Positions 16,903 to 25,935 of a stretch of 64,000 nt of DNA are shown piece after piece; within the stretch, counting starts at the first letter, position 1; every line of letters begins with the position of its first letter. Location: the NCBI GenBank assembly GCA_937877565.1, contig CALFJB010000075.1:65412-129411 (forward strand), written 5' to 3'. The notes beneath the pieces were generated by a model. The model ran no database searches, had not been told where the DNA came from, and saw only the letters and a program-made list of their open reading frames with translations. This stretch comes from an uncultured Selenomonadales bacterium (GTDB lineage Bacteria > Bacillota > Negativicutes > Selenomonadales > Selenomonadaceae). The position numbers and the translations under genes are program-made.

Positions 16903-18243
16903 TCAGTATTTAGATTTATAGAAAATCCAAATTGCGCCGAGCCATACAGGGATTAACATTACTGCAAGGCGCATTTCTTCCATTGTCAGCATTAAAATCA
17001 GTACGCCCGCCAAAAACGCCAAACATAAATAATTTGCGAACGGGTAAAAGAAAGATTTAAATTTTGGAACAATTCCGGCGGCGGCGCAATGTTTTCTAAA
17101 TTTTAAGTGCGTCAAAATTATCATTGCCCAACTTATCATAACCGCGCCCGTTACGATTGACATTAAGTACATAAAAATTTCTTCCGGCGCAAGGTAATTT
17201 AAAATAACTGCAAGCAAGGTTATTCCCGATGAAATGAAAATTCCATTTACAGGGACTTTGCGGCTTGAAAGTTTCGTTAAAAATTTTGGAGCTTCCGAAT
17301 TTTCCGCCAAACTGAATAACATTCTGGAATTGGAATAAATTGCCGAATTGTAAACTGAAACTGCCGCCGTTAAAACTACAAAATTTAAAATGTTTGCCGC
17401 AGTTTGTACGCCGACGTTTTCAAAAATTTGTACGAACGGACTTGCCTTTGTTCCAACTTCGTCCCAACTCCACAGCGTCATCAAAACTAACATTGTACCG
17501 ACATAAAAAATTAAAATTCGATAAATGACTTGATTAATGGCGCGGGGAATTGTTTTATCAGGATTTTCAGTTTCACCCGCCGCAATTCCAATTAATTCAA
17601 TTCCGCCAAAACTGAAAAATACCGGCACCATTGCCATCATCATACCGCCTAAGCCGTGCGGGAAAAATCCGCCGTGACTCCAAAGGTTGCTGAAATTTTC
17701 AGGGAACGGGCGAACGTCTGTAAAAATCAAGTACGAGCCCAAAACTATCATAAAAATAATCGCAGAAATTTTTATCAGCGACATCCAAAATTCAATTTCG
17801 CCATACGCTCTAACCGTGATTAAATTTACCGCCGTGATAATTATCAAACAGATTAACGCGCCGATCCATTGCGGCAAGTCAGGAAACCAATACTGCAGAT
17901 AAATTCCAACTGCCGTTAATTCCGCCATACTTACCAAAATATACAAAAACCAATAATTCCAGCCGGATAAAAATCCCGGAAAATTTCCCCAATATTTTGT
18001 AGCGTAGTAACTGAATGAACCTGAAACCGGCTCTTCAACCGACATTTCGCCCAACATTCGCACAATCAAAAAAATTACTATTCCGCCAATTAAATAACTT
18101 AAAGAAACTGCGGGACCTGCAAGCGCAATAGTTGAAGTTGAACCGTAAAAAAGCCCGGTACCGACGGCAGTACCGAGCGCGATCATTTGCAAGTGGCGAT
18201 TTTTTAAACCGCGATTTAATTTTTCTTCTGCCAATTCTACCAT
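16903..18243 (-). CDS. Amino-acid permease (APC superfamily)
   Basis: 446 residues and about twelve membrane segments. The N-terminus LNRGLKNRHLQMIALGTAVG with TGLFYGS is the AroP/GabP/ProY-type signature of the amino-acid transporter family; GGIELIGIAAGETENPDK is the conserved segment after TM6. A proton-coupled importer of a neutral or aromatic amino acid is likely; the exact substrate is not readable. Overlaps the end of the upstream oxidoreductase gene by seven bases. Confidence 0.9.
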   Translation of the reverse strand: MVELAEEKLNRGLKNRHLQMIALGTAVGTGLFYGSTSTIALAGPAVSLSYLIGGIVIFLIVRMLGEMSVEEPVSGSFSYYATKYWGNFPGFLSGWNYWFLYILVSMAELTAVGIYLQYWFPDLPQWIGALICLIIITAVNLITVRAYGEIEFWMSLIKISAIIFMIVLGSYLIFTDVRPFPENFSNLWSHGGFFPHGLGGMMMAMVPVFFSFGGIELIGIAAGETENPDKTIPRAINQVIYRILIFYVGTMLVLMTLWSWDEVGTKASPFVQIFENVGVQTAANILNFVVLTAAVSVYNSAIYSNSRMLFSLAENSEAPKFLTKLSSRKVPVNGIFISSGITLLAVILNYLAPEEIFMYLMSIVTGAVMISWAMIILTHLKFRKHCAAAGIVPKFKSFFYPFANYLCLAFLAGVLILMLTMEEMRLAVMLIPVWLGAIWIFYKSKY

Positions 18244-19223
18244 TCCTCATTTGGATATTTTAAATTCCAACTTTTTCTAAGCGTCGTCATAATGTCCATA
18301 ACGTCTTTTGTCAAATTGAGTTTCATTGCTGAAGTATCGCCGGTACGCACGGCATTTTCCATATCAAGCATTTCATAATAAAGCGCGTTTGGACGTTCGC
18401 CGCTTGTAATTTCACGGCTTGCGCCTGTTTCAGCGTCAACAATTATGGCTTTATCTGCGCGAGGATATTCCATAATTTCGATATATCCTTTTTCGCAACT
18501 TATCACGGCGCGTTTAGGTTGTTTAGAGTGCATTGAAAGCGCGGCGGTTGCCATTTGTCCCTGCGAATTTTTCAGCAAAATTGTAGCTTGTTCATCTGAA
18601 CCTGTTGGCGAAGGTTTCCATTGGCTCAAAATTTCTGTAGGCTTTTCGTCCATAAAACTGCGAATGACTGACAGCGCGTAAACGCCAATATCAAGCATTG
18701 CGCCGCCTGCCAAATTCATATTGAAAAATCTGTTTTTCATATTGTATTCTTTGAAACTGCCGAAATTCATTGTAATAATTTGGACTTTGCCGAGTTCGCC
18801 ACTTTGTACAATTTTCCAAAGTTCCTTGTAAAGTGGCATGTGCCAAACTGTCATAGCTTCAGCAAGAATTAAATTTTTTTCGGCGGCAAGTTTAATCATT
18901 TCGTCAAGTTCGCGGCTGTTCAAAGTAATAGATTTTTCGACGAAAATATTTTTGCCGTTTTCAAGTGCCTGTTTCATAAAATTATAGTGCGTATTGTGCG
19001 GACTTGTTATGTAAACTATATCAACTTCGTCATCAAAAAACATATCTTCGATATTGTCATAGACTTTTTGAACGCCGTATTTTTCGGCGAAGGCAACGGC
19101 TTTATCGTGCGTACGGTTGCCGACGGAATAAAGATTTTTGCCCATTTTTTGGAGAGCTTGAGCCATTTCGTTAGCGATAACACCGACGCCTAAAACTGCC
19201 CAATTTAAATTTTTCTCTGTCAT
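18237..19223 (-). CDS. Gfo/Idh/MocA-family oxidoreductase
   Basis: 328 residues from the ATG at 19223 (an ATG nine bases upstream abuts the AAGGAG site). N-terminal Rossmann domain WAVLGVGVIANEMAQAL, then the family motif VYITSPHNTHYNF and the EKSITLN segment with the conserved Lys. The C-terminal domain includes GGAMLDIGVYALSVIRSFMD. It is an NAD(P)-dependent dehydrogenase for a sugar or diol, substrate unknown. Translationally coupled to the amino-acid permease, which may be chance or hint at a shared substrate pathway. Confidence 0.87.
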   Translation of the reverse strand: MTEKNLNWAVLGVGVIANEMAQALQKMGKNLYSVGNRTHDKAVAFAEKYGVQKVYDNIEDMFFDDEVDIVYITSPHNTHYNFMKQALENGKNIFVEKSITLNSRELDEMIKLAAEKNLILAEAMTVWHMPLYKELWKIVQSGELGKVQIITMNFGSFKEYNMKNRFFNMNLAGGAMLDIGVYALSVIRSFMDEKPTEILSQWKPSPTGSDEQATILLKNSQGQMATAALSMHSKQPKRAVISCEKGYIEIMEYPRADKAIIVDAETGASREITSGERPNALYYEMLDMENAVRTGDTSAMKLNLTKDVMDIMTTLRKSWNLKYPNEEW

Positions 19224-19275
19224 TAAATTCATCTCCTTAGCGAAAGAAAAATTTTAACTTTGACATTTTCGACGC

Positions 19276-19306
19276 AAAAAAAAATTCCCCTGCAATGAGG
19301 GGATTT
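19276..19306 (-). terminator. Terminator after the FlgT-like gene
   Basis: On the minus strand, aatcccct / aggggaat stem followed by a run of T. Confidence 0.75.
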
Positions 19307-19314
19307 TAGCAAAT

Positions 19315-20406
19315 TTATTTAACTTGAATTGTCAAAGTACTATAATTTAAAGATTGTAAAATTAAATCTGCGTCAGTAGCTTTTTGAATTTCGTTGAAAA
19401 GCGTTTGAGGCGAACCGCTATACATTACAGTGAAAACTGCGCGACCGCCTTCATAACTTGAAAGGTTGCAACTTTTGACGCCGCGCACCGCTCCAATAGC
19501 AGTTTGCACTTGATTTATTTTTTGGAACGCCGCGCCGTAAACTACAACTTCGATACTTTGGCGGCTGGTATACATTCCCGTTATCTGTTGTACAAGATAT
19601 TCGCCCATTTCCTTACCTGCTACAGATAAAGCTTTTTTGGCGGCAACTGCTTGAGAATTATCCATACCTGAACCGTATTTGCCGTCAGTGGCTATCATTT
19701 GCCCGCTTTTTACGATAAACATTTTTGCTTCAACACGCGCACGGCTTGTCTGCATATTTGAACGCTGATTGCCGGGCAACCATTTCGCCGCGTCGCCTAA
19801 TTCTTCGCTAAAAGCCTCTCCAACTATCATAATGTCAACGCCAAATTTATTTGCCGCTTGAGTCATTTCCGCCGCGCTCATATTCATTGGATTTGAAATA
19901 TTTAAACGTGAGCCAACTTCCGTAACTTGCGAAAATCCCGCGTCAAGCAACGCTTTTACAATGGCAGTTTCGCCCGCTGATGAAGGAATATTTCCGTAAC
20001 GATGGCTTTCAGGAACGTACACGGCAATTTTGGGATTTCTAAGTTGATATTCGATAATTCCAAGCCGCGTTAATTCGTTCATCAATTTTGAATTTGGCGT
20101 ATCGTCAACAATCGCAGAAATTGTAACGCTCCAAATTCCGCCATCGTCCGTTTTGCTGATAACTTTATAATCTGTAACAAAGCCGCGCGATTGGGTATAA
20201 ATTTGGTCATTGATAACCGCGCCTTTTTCAACAAGTGTGCTTGAATCTACCAAAACGCCCAAAGTATTTTCAACGGCTAATCTTAGCGCGTCATTTTCAG
20301 CGTCGGAAGGCGTGACGCCTTGCCCGGTTACTGTTACACTTTTTGCAAGTGTCGAGCCTGTAAATAAAATCAGCAGTGCAAAAACTAAAATTGTAAATCT
20401 TTTCAT
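19315..20406 (-). CDS. Secreted FlgT N/M-domain-like protein
   Basis: 363 residues with a signal peptide (about 1-21, LLILFTGSTLA). The first domain, VTVTGQGVTPSDAENDALRL, and the following AVENTLGVLVDSSTLVE match the style of FlgT N-terminal domains. The middle domain (IAVYVPESHRY, VDIMIVGEAF) resembles the FlgT/CsgG-like anticodon-binding fold. FlgT builds the H-ring of Vibrio flagella; no flagellar genes are seen here, so an envelope role is all that can be said. Directly follows the CsgG-like gene with a 4-bp gap. Confidence 0.65.
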   Translation of the reverse strand: MKRFTILVFALLILFTGSTLAKSVTVTGQGVTPSDAENDALRLAVENTLGVLVDSSTLVEKGAVINDQIYTQSRGFVTDYKVISKTDDGGIWSVTISAIVDDTPNSKLMNELTRLGIIEYQLRNPKIAVYVPESHRYGNIPSSAGETAIVKALLDAGFSQVTEVGSRLNISNPMNMSAAEMTQAANKFGVDIMIVGEAFSEELGDAAKWLPGNQRSNMQTSRARVEAKMFIVKSGQMIATDGKYGSGMDNSQAVAAKKALSVAGKEMGEYLVQQITGMYTSRQSIEVVVYGAAFQKINQVQTAIGAVRGVKSCNLSSYEGGRAVFTVMYSGSPQTLFNEIQKATDADLILQSLNYSTLTIQVK

Positions 20407-20410
20407 AATA

Positions 20411-21289
20411 TCAGCCTCTTTTCACAACGTCGCCTTTTCTAACGGTTGCGCCGTGTTCGGTGGAAATAATTTTGCAAATGGAATAATCCGCGTTGACTTC
20501 AATAACTTTTGCCTTGCCAATGGTTGAAGTTTTCATTCCAACAATTCTGCCGTTCACTTCGATTGGCGAAGTTTCACGCACTATTAAAATTTCGTCGCCG
20601 GTAATAAGTCCGCTGTCCGAGCCTTGATCAATATAAATTTCGTCGCCGGAAATGTCAGCTACACGCCCCATTAAATTTCCGGCAATTTCTTTTAAAAATT
20701 CAGTTGCTGCAGCTTTGCAGGCACCGTATAAAGCAGATTCAGGAGTTGCGCCGCTTTTCGTTCCTGTAAAACTTCTTGCAAAAACCAATTCGCCCGTTTC
20801 ATTGTTCACAAATCGAACGTCAACAGTAACTTTGCCTTTCAAGCCGTTTACAAAACTGCCCGCCGTCGAACGCAAATCAATTCCAATATCATTGCCGACC
20901 GATTCAGCAATATTTCCCAAAATATTATCAACAATTCCTTTGGTAGGATTTTTTTCCAACGCCGCCAATGTAACTTTGCCAATAAGAGAATAATTTGCAC
21001 CGATTAACTTTCCAATTTCAACTGCGGTACTTGGATCAGCGGCGATATTTTGAAAACCTTGTTCGCGCAGGATTGTAGCCATTTGCGCCCGTTCAACTAC
21101 AGAATATTTGCCGCTGTTTTGAAGTGCAACCATAATTTCTTCAGTCATAATTTCTGCAACATTTTCTGTTTCGTATCCATAAACATTTTCAAGCGGCATT
21201 ACCGCTACAACTTTTTTTGCCGCTTCAACTGAAACTGCCGAAGAAAAAATTGTGAACGCCGCCATCAGCAATATCAAAAATTTTTTCAT
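20411..21289 (-). CDS. CsgG-family secreted protein with FlgT C-like domain
   Basis: 292 residues with a signal peptide (about 1-23, ending VSVEA). Residues 24-200 form a CsgG-type domain (KVVAVMPLENVYGYETENVA, YSVVERAQMATILREQGFQ, GKLIGANYSLIGKVTL). The C-terminus (ISGDEIYIDQGSDSGLITGD) resembles the FlgT C-terminal domain. CsgG itself is the outer-membrane curli pore, but this protein lacks a clear lipobox. I choose the ATG at 21289 after AAGGAGTGAGCGTG. With the next gene it looks like a FlgT-like protein encoded in two pieces. Confidence 0.78.
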   Translation of the reverse strand: MKKFLILLMAAFTIFSSAVSVEAAKKVVAVMPLENVYGYETENVAEIMTEEIMVALQNSGKYSVVERAQMATILREQGFQNIAADPSTAVEIGKLIGANYSLIGKVTLAALEKNPTKGIVDNILGNIAESVGNDIGIDLRSTAGSFVNGLKGKVTVDVRFVNNETGELVFARSFTGTKSGATPESALYGACKAAATEFLKEIAGNLMGRVADISGDEIYIDQGSDSGLITGDEILIVRETSPIEVNGRIVGMKTSTIGKAKVIEVNADYSICKIISTEHGATVRKGDVVKRG

Positions 21290-21424
21290 CACGCTCACTC
21301 CTTACTACATTGATAAATTTCGTCAAGCGCAGTTTCATTCCTTTAAAAAATTTACGCCGTTTCGATTTTATTTAACTTTATTGTAGACGCCCAAACTTTG
21401 AAAACAATTTAAAAAAATTAAAAA

Positions 21425-23509
21425 TTAATTAGATTTTTTCAGCGTAAACCAAATTTCATCTGAAAAATTCATATCGCTTATTCTGTCAAAATTTTCCACG
21501 ATTGTTTTTGCAAATTTTAAACAGTTCTTAGTATCAATGCCTGCGCCAATATAAAAATTATTGTCAATTTTAAATGGTGCAGTCAAATCATCGGGATTGT
21601 CAGAAAAAATTTTTTTAATTCTTTCGTTATTGATTGACTGCAGAAAAATATCCTTATCGAAATAATAAAGTATTTGGGCGATTGTACGCAATAAATCAAT
21701 CCAATAATTAATTTTATATTCTTTTCCCAAAATCGAAACAATTTCAACTTCTGTACCTGTAAAATTTTTAAAGTCAGAATCCAAATTAAAAATATTTTCG
21801 TTGTTTTGAAGTTTTTTATTATATTCTTCGGGGATGCTCCAAATTTCCAAAGCTTTATCGGCAAGAATTTTCGTACGAGATTTGATTTGTCGCGTCGTCC
21901 AATCAGAATAATTTTTTAAATTCTCACTAAATGAAAATTTTGAGGTAGAAAAAATCCCGCGCTTTTCATCAAATTTTGCAGAGTTTTTTATTTCTACTTC
22001 AGTTAAAGCCAAATTTCCAAGCGAATAAAAATAAAATTCGTGGTTATCTAAATCTTTCTTAGACTGCAGAAAATTTTTCCAATCTCTATTAAGAGTTCGC
22101 GGCATAATCAAATGAATCTTGATTTCAGAATACGGCGGCAAATTATCAGATTTTCCAAAAACTTTATCCAACTTATACAAAAGGTACTTCCCAATTTCGT
22201 CTTTCTTCAGAGAGTTGTAAAAATCATTTTTACAGAGTGCTTGCTTAAAAAGTTCGTTATTGGGTACGGAATTTTCGCCGCTGTCTTTTGTAATGGCTCG
22301 CCAAAAAGAATCCATATTCCAATCGTTAGATTTTTCAAGACGTTTGAGAATATTTCCGGCTCTCTGTTCATCGATTCCGCCGGTAATACAAACTCGCGCA
22401 CGACACATTAAAGAAATCAGCGCATCTGTCATTTTTATAAAAATTTTTTCGTCAAAATAATTTTTCTCAAATTTTTCGTTAAGGTACATCAAAATAATAG
22501 GCGTACTCTTTGACTTTAACAAGTAAATTAATTCATAAAATTTTTTCTCAAGTTCTGATAAACTTTCAAAATTTGTATTTTCGTCGAAAATTAACCGGCT
22601 GAAAAATTTGGCATTGTGATATAAATCTGACAAAAATTTTTCAACTTGTTCAGTTTTATCACCATGATAATTTTTAGCAAAGTATTTTTTAAAAGGGCTA
22701 TAAAGCGCGTTTTTGGAAATTTTAATTTTTTGATCGTTGTCAGATTTTTGTTTTGAAATCAGGTAATGAACCATAAACTTTTCCATTTTTTCGGAAGTTT
22801 CAAGAAGTCGCTCTATTGGCAACCAATATTTTTTATAAAAATTTTCTTGAACATCAGAATTTAAATCCATCAGCAAAAAATTTCTGATTAATTCAGTTTC
22901 AGTTAAATCTTTGCCGGTTGAGTTTAGGGACTCAAAAATTTCTTGCGGCTGTTCGTTTTCAAGCAAAATTCGTACAATCTGCAAATTATAAATTGCCGCG
23001 TGCAATTTCGATATATCGCAGTTAAAATTTTTTATTGCATCTTTAAAAAATTGATAACTCTCATACATTTTGGAATTTTTATCGACTTCGCTCAAATTTT
23101 CGCCGTTCATAATTTTTTCAAAAATTTCTCTGTCGTATTCTGTAGGGAGCAATTTGAATTTATATTTTGGATTCTGTATTGAAGGCTTAATAAATTTTGC
23201 TTGAATCGCCTGCCTAATTGCGGCGTCTTCGGTTGAATCAAAAATCGCCTTTGCCAACAAAACAACACTTGAAATTCTCTGTTGTCCATCAACAATAACA
23301 TGCTCATTAAACATTCCGCTAATTTTTCTATCTTGACAGACAACCGCGCCCAAAAAATGTTCCTGCGAGCTTTCAACGAGTTTTTTTATATCATTAAAAA
23401 GGCGGGTACAATGTTCCTTTCGCCAATCGTAATTGCGCTGATAAACGGGAACAATTAAAGTTACGCTGTCTTGAAAAATATCTGCCAATTTGATTTTAGC
23501 TGCCTGCAT
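21425..23509 (-). CDS. DUF262 protein (GmrSD-like) with a degenerate nuclease motif
   Basis: 694 residues from the ATG at 23509 (AAAGGAG upstream). The N-terminal DUF262/ParB-like domain has VPVYQRNYDW (20-29) and VDGQQRISSV (73-82), the nucleotide-binding DGQQR motif of GmrS. A DUF1524-like stretch near residue 475 reads HLIMPRTLNRDW and later YSLGNLALT. The usual HIMP spacing and the His of HTLGNL are both changed, so nuclease activity is doubtful. The last 120 residues are unassigned. GmrSD relatives cut modified phage DNA; this orphan copy may be a variant defence protein. No methylase is nearby. Confidence 0.75.
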   Translation of the reverse strand: MQAAKIKLADIFQDSVTLIVPVYQRNYDWRKEHCTRLFNDIKKLVESSQEHFLGAVVCQDRKISGMFNEHVIVDGQQRISSVVLLAKAIFDSTEDAAIRQAIQAKFIKPSIQNPKYKFKLLPTEYDREIFEKIMNGENLSEVDKNSKMYESYQFFKDAIKNFNCDISKLHAAIYNLQIVRILLENEQPQEIFESLNSTGKDLTETELIRNFLLMDLNSDVQENFYKKYWLPIERLLETSEKMEKFMVHYLISKQKSDNDQKIKISKNALYSPFKKYFAKNYHGDKTEQVEKFLSDLYHNAKFFSRLIFDENTNFESLSELEKKFYELIYLLKSKSTPIILMYLNEKFEKNYFDEKIFIKMTDALISLMCRARVCITGGIDEQRAGNILKRLEKSNDWNMDSFWRAITKDSGENSVPNNELFKQALCKNDFYNSLKKDEIGKYLLYKLDKVFGKSDNLPPYSEIKIHLIMPRTLNRDWKNFLQSKKDLDNHEFYFYSLGNLALTEVEIKNSAKFDEKRGIFSTSKFSFSENLKNYSDWTTRQIKSRTKILADKALEIWSIPEEYNKKLQNNENIFNLDSDFKNFTGTEVEIVSILGKEYKINYWIDLLRTIAQILYYFDKDIFLQSINNERIKKIFSDNPDDLTAPFKIDNNFYIGAGIDTKNCLKFAKTIVENFDRISDMNFSDEIWFTLKKSN

Positions 23510-23523
23510 TGATAATGCTCCTT

Positions 23524-24150
23524 TCAAAAAATTAAAAGTGTCACAGCGATAATTGCCAAAACTGCCGCCTCTACAAAATTTAAAATTCTGCCGAGATTTT
23601 TTTTCTGCAATAAAATTTTTCTAACTTTGCCCGCGCCAATCGCTATCAGTGAGAAAATTACAAACGCTTGAATTGCAAATGTTATACCGAGTAAAATTAT
23701 TTGAAAGCTTGCAGATTCATCTGAAAGATTTACAAATTGCGGCAGGAACGCTAAAAAGAATAATAAAACTTTTGGATTTAAAACGTTCATCAAGACTCCG
23801 CGTTGATAAATTTTTTTAGCCGAATTTACTTTGTCAGATTGTTTCATTGAAATTTGCCCGCCGCGTTTCGCCGCCGTGAAAGATTTAAACGCCAAAAATA
23901 ATAAATATCCCGCGCCAAAAATTTTTAACGCCGCCATTGCCAACGGCGAATTTTGAATTATCGCCGCAACTCCTATCATTACCAAAAATGTGTGAAAAAC
24001 AATTCCGCTTACAAGTCCCGCCGCTAAAATTATTCCGCTTTTTGCACCGCTTGCCAAACTTTTTGTAAGTAAATATAAAATGTCCGGGCCCGGCGCAAGC
24101 GTAAGCAAGATTGACGCCGCCAAAAAATAAAAAAAAGTTCCTGTTTCCAA
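23524..24150 (-). CDS. LysE/RhtB-family amino-acid exporter
   Basis: 208 residues, about six membrane segments. LTLAPGPDILYLLTKSLASG is the LysE/RhtB signature, followed by GLVSGIVFHTFLVMIGVAAI and NVLNPKVLLFFLAFLPQFV. Exports amino acids or similar small molecules across the inner membrane. Starts at a TTG after AAGGATAACT. Confidence 0.9.
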   Translation of the reverse strand: METGTFFYFLAASILLTLAPGPDILYLLTKSLASGAKSGIILAAGLVSGIVFHTFLVMIGVAAIIQNSPLAMAALKIFGAGYLLFLAFKSFTAAKRGGQISMKQSDKVNSAKKIYQRGVLMNVLNPKVLLFFLAFLPQFVNLSDESASFQIILLGITFAIQAFVIFSLIAIGAGKVRKILLQKKNLGRILNFVEAAVLAIIAVTLLIF

Positions 24151-24226
24151 AGTTATCCTTCTTCCATTTTGAAATTTTCTATGTTAAAATTCGTTTCAAA
24201 TAAAAAATTTTTTGTGGGGTGAGTTT

Positions 24227-24589
24227 ATGGTAACGGTACGTATTTCCAATATGATGTTCTATGCTTATCACGGCTATTACGAATATGAACGCGAGCAAGG
24301 ACAGAAATTTTACCTTGACGCGGAACTTAAAATGGATGAAAATTCGGCAGACTTAAACGAATTTGAAGAGGGTATAAATACTGCGCGAGTTTATGAAATT
24401 ATCAAAAATATTATGGAAACTCAACGCTTTCAAGTTATGTCAAAACTTGGAATTGCAATAGCTGACAGTTTGCTTGAAAAAGTCAACAACGTTGAAGAAG
24501 TTATAATTCGTATTCGCAAGCCCGCTATGCCAATTTCAGGTTGCATTGATTATATTGAAACTGAAGTTGTACGCAAGAAACAAATTTAA
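24227..24589 (+). CDS. folB: Dihydroneopterin aldolase
   Basis: 120 residues. MFYAYHGYYEYEREQGQKF carries the FolB active-site pattern (the Glu of E..GQ), and LLEKVNNVEEVIIRIRKPAMPISG has the conserved Lys-Pro turn. It acts in folate synthesis. Starts at ATG 24227 after GGGGTGAG. Isolated from other folate genes; folD is 13 kb away. Confidence 0.9.
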   Translation: MVTVRISNMMFYAYHGYYEYEREQGQKFYLDAELKMDENSADLNEFEEGINTARVYEIIKNIMETQRFQVMSKLGIAIADSLLEKVNNVEEVIIRIRKPAMPISGCIDYIETEVVRKKQI

Positions 24590-24604
24590 AAATTAACTTT
24601 ACGG

Positions 24605-24631
24605 GTCGGAAAAAATTTCCGGCTTTTTTTA
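24605..24631. terminator. Terminator between folB and yvcK
   Basis: gtcggaaa / tttccggc stem followed by seven T, between convergent genes. Confidence 0.8.
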
Positions 24632-25927
24632 TTTGCCGTTAAATTTAGGAGACATTTCATAAATAATTTTCATAACGGCTTTACAAAGTTTTTCGGGATC
24701 GTGTCTGCCCGCGTCAGTTTCGCTGATTAAATCTGCCTTAATCAAGCCGCAACCGAGCGCGTTAATTTTATCTTCGTCAACTTTAACCGGCTTTACTCCC
24801 GTTTCTTCGCAAAACTCTTTTGGAACGGGCGCAGAATTTACCAAAACATAATCAATCGCCCCGCGTCCCGTATGATCTAAAATTGCCTTTGCGTGTGCGG
24901 ACGCAGAATATTTATCAGTTTCGCCGGGCTGCGTTACAACGTTGCAAATATAAATTTTTATAGCCTTAGAATTTTTTAACGCCTTCGTCACGCCTTCAAC
25001 TAAAAGATTCGGCATTATTGAAGTATAAAGACTGCCGGGACCTAAAATAATTGCGTCGGCAGTTTCAATCGCCTCAAGTGCGGCGGGTACAGCTTGAACT
25101 CTTTTAGGGTGAAGTTGCACGCGTCTAATTTTTTTATGAGCTTCGGGAATTTGCGATTCACCTTCAACAACCGTACCATCAGTCATAATTGCATCAAGGC
25201 GCACGTATTCTTTGCTTGCAGGAATTACGCGCCCTTTGACTGCCAAAACTTTTGAAGATTCTTTCAGCGCAGTTTCCATATCGCCGGTAACTTCGTTCAT
25301 TGCGGCGATAAATAAATTGCCGAAACTGTGACCGGCTAAAGTTGACGTGCCTTTAAATCTGTACTGAAATAATTTTTCCATAAGCGGTTCAGTATCTGCC
25401 AATGCAACCAAACAATTTCGTAAATCGCCCGGGGGAATTATTCCCAATTCTTCGCGCAGGCGTCCGCTACTGCCGCCGTCGTCTGCAACCGTTACAACTG
25501 CTGAAACATTACTTGTTGAAGATTTTATCCCGCGCAGTAAAACTGATAAACCGTGCCCGCCGCCAATTACCGTTACAACAGGACCTTTGCCGAGTTTTCT
25601 TTCTTGATAAATCATATCTACAATTCGCCCTGTCCTGTCGGGAATTAACACGGCGATTATCGAACGAATGATTGAGCGAGTCGAATACATCATTAACACC
25701 GCGCCAATTATCACGATGAAAATTCCAAGCGCAGTTGTTAAGCCGTATTGATAACTTCCAAAACGTGTGTAGAAAAATTGGAAAATCGCTTCTTCAGCGC
25801 GTCCCAAATATTCATAGTTGAACGCCAACGCCGCGCCGAAACTTACCATTAAAACGCCAACTGCAAAAAGTACTAACCAGCGTTTCATTTTCATGCCGGG
25901 ATAAAGCCACTTAAAAAGATTTAACAT
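24629..25927 (-). CDS. yvcK: YvcK/GlmR gluconeogenesis factor with N-terminal membrane anchor
   Basis: 432 residues from the ATG at 25927 (GAGGCGC upstream). Two hydrophobic segments (about residues 17-35 and 60-85) precede the CofD-like/YvcK domain, which opens with VVTVIGGGHGLSVLLRGIK and continues ADDGGSSGRLREELGIIPPG and GPGSLYTSIMPNLLV. YvcK binds UDP-sugars and directs carbon to peptidoglycan precursors. The usual third gene of this cluster, whiA, is missing here; folB follows instead. Confidence 0.92.
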   Translation of the reverse strand: MLNLFKWLYPGMKMKRWLVLFAVGVLMVSFGAALAFNYEYLGRAEEAIFQFFYTRFGSYQYGLTTALGIFIVIIGAVLMMYSTRSIIRSIIAVLIPDRTGRIVDMIYQERKLGKGPVVTVIGGGHGLSVLLRGIKSSTSNVSAVVTVADDGGSSGRLREELGIIPPGDLRNCLVALADTEPLMEKLFQYRFKGTSTLAGHSFGNLFIAAMNEVTGDMETALKESSKVLAVKGRVIPASKEYVRLDAIMTDGTVVEGESQIPEAHKKIRRVQLHPKRVQAVPAALEAIETADAIILGPGSLYTSIMPNLLVEGVTKALKNSKAIKIYICNVVTQPGETDKYSASAHAKAILDHTGRGAIDYVLVNSAPVPKEFCEETGVKPVKVDEDKINALGCGLIKADLISETDAGRHDPEKLCKAVMKIIYEMSPKFNGK

Positions 25928-25935
25928 TTTGCGCC

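Noticed and set aside
19315..21289. Curli secretion locus
   Set aside because: CsgG-like fold alone; no CsgA, CsgB, CsgE or CsgF candidates nearby and no clear lipobox.
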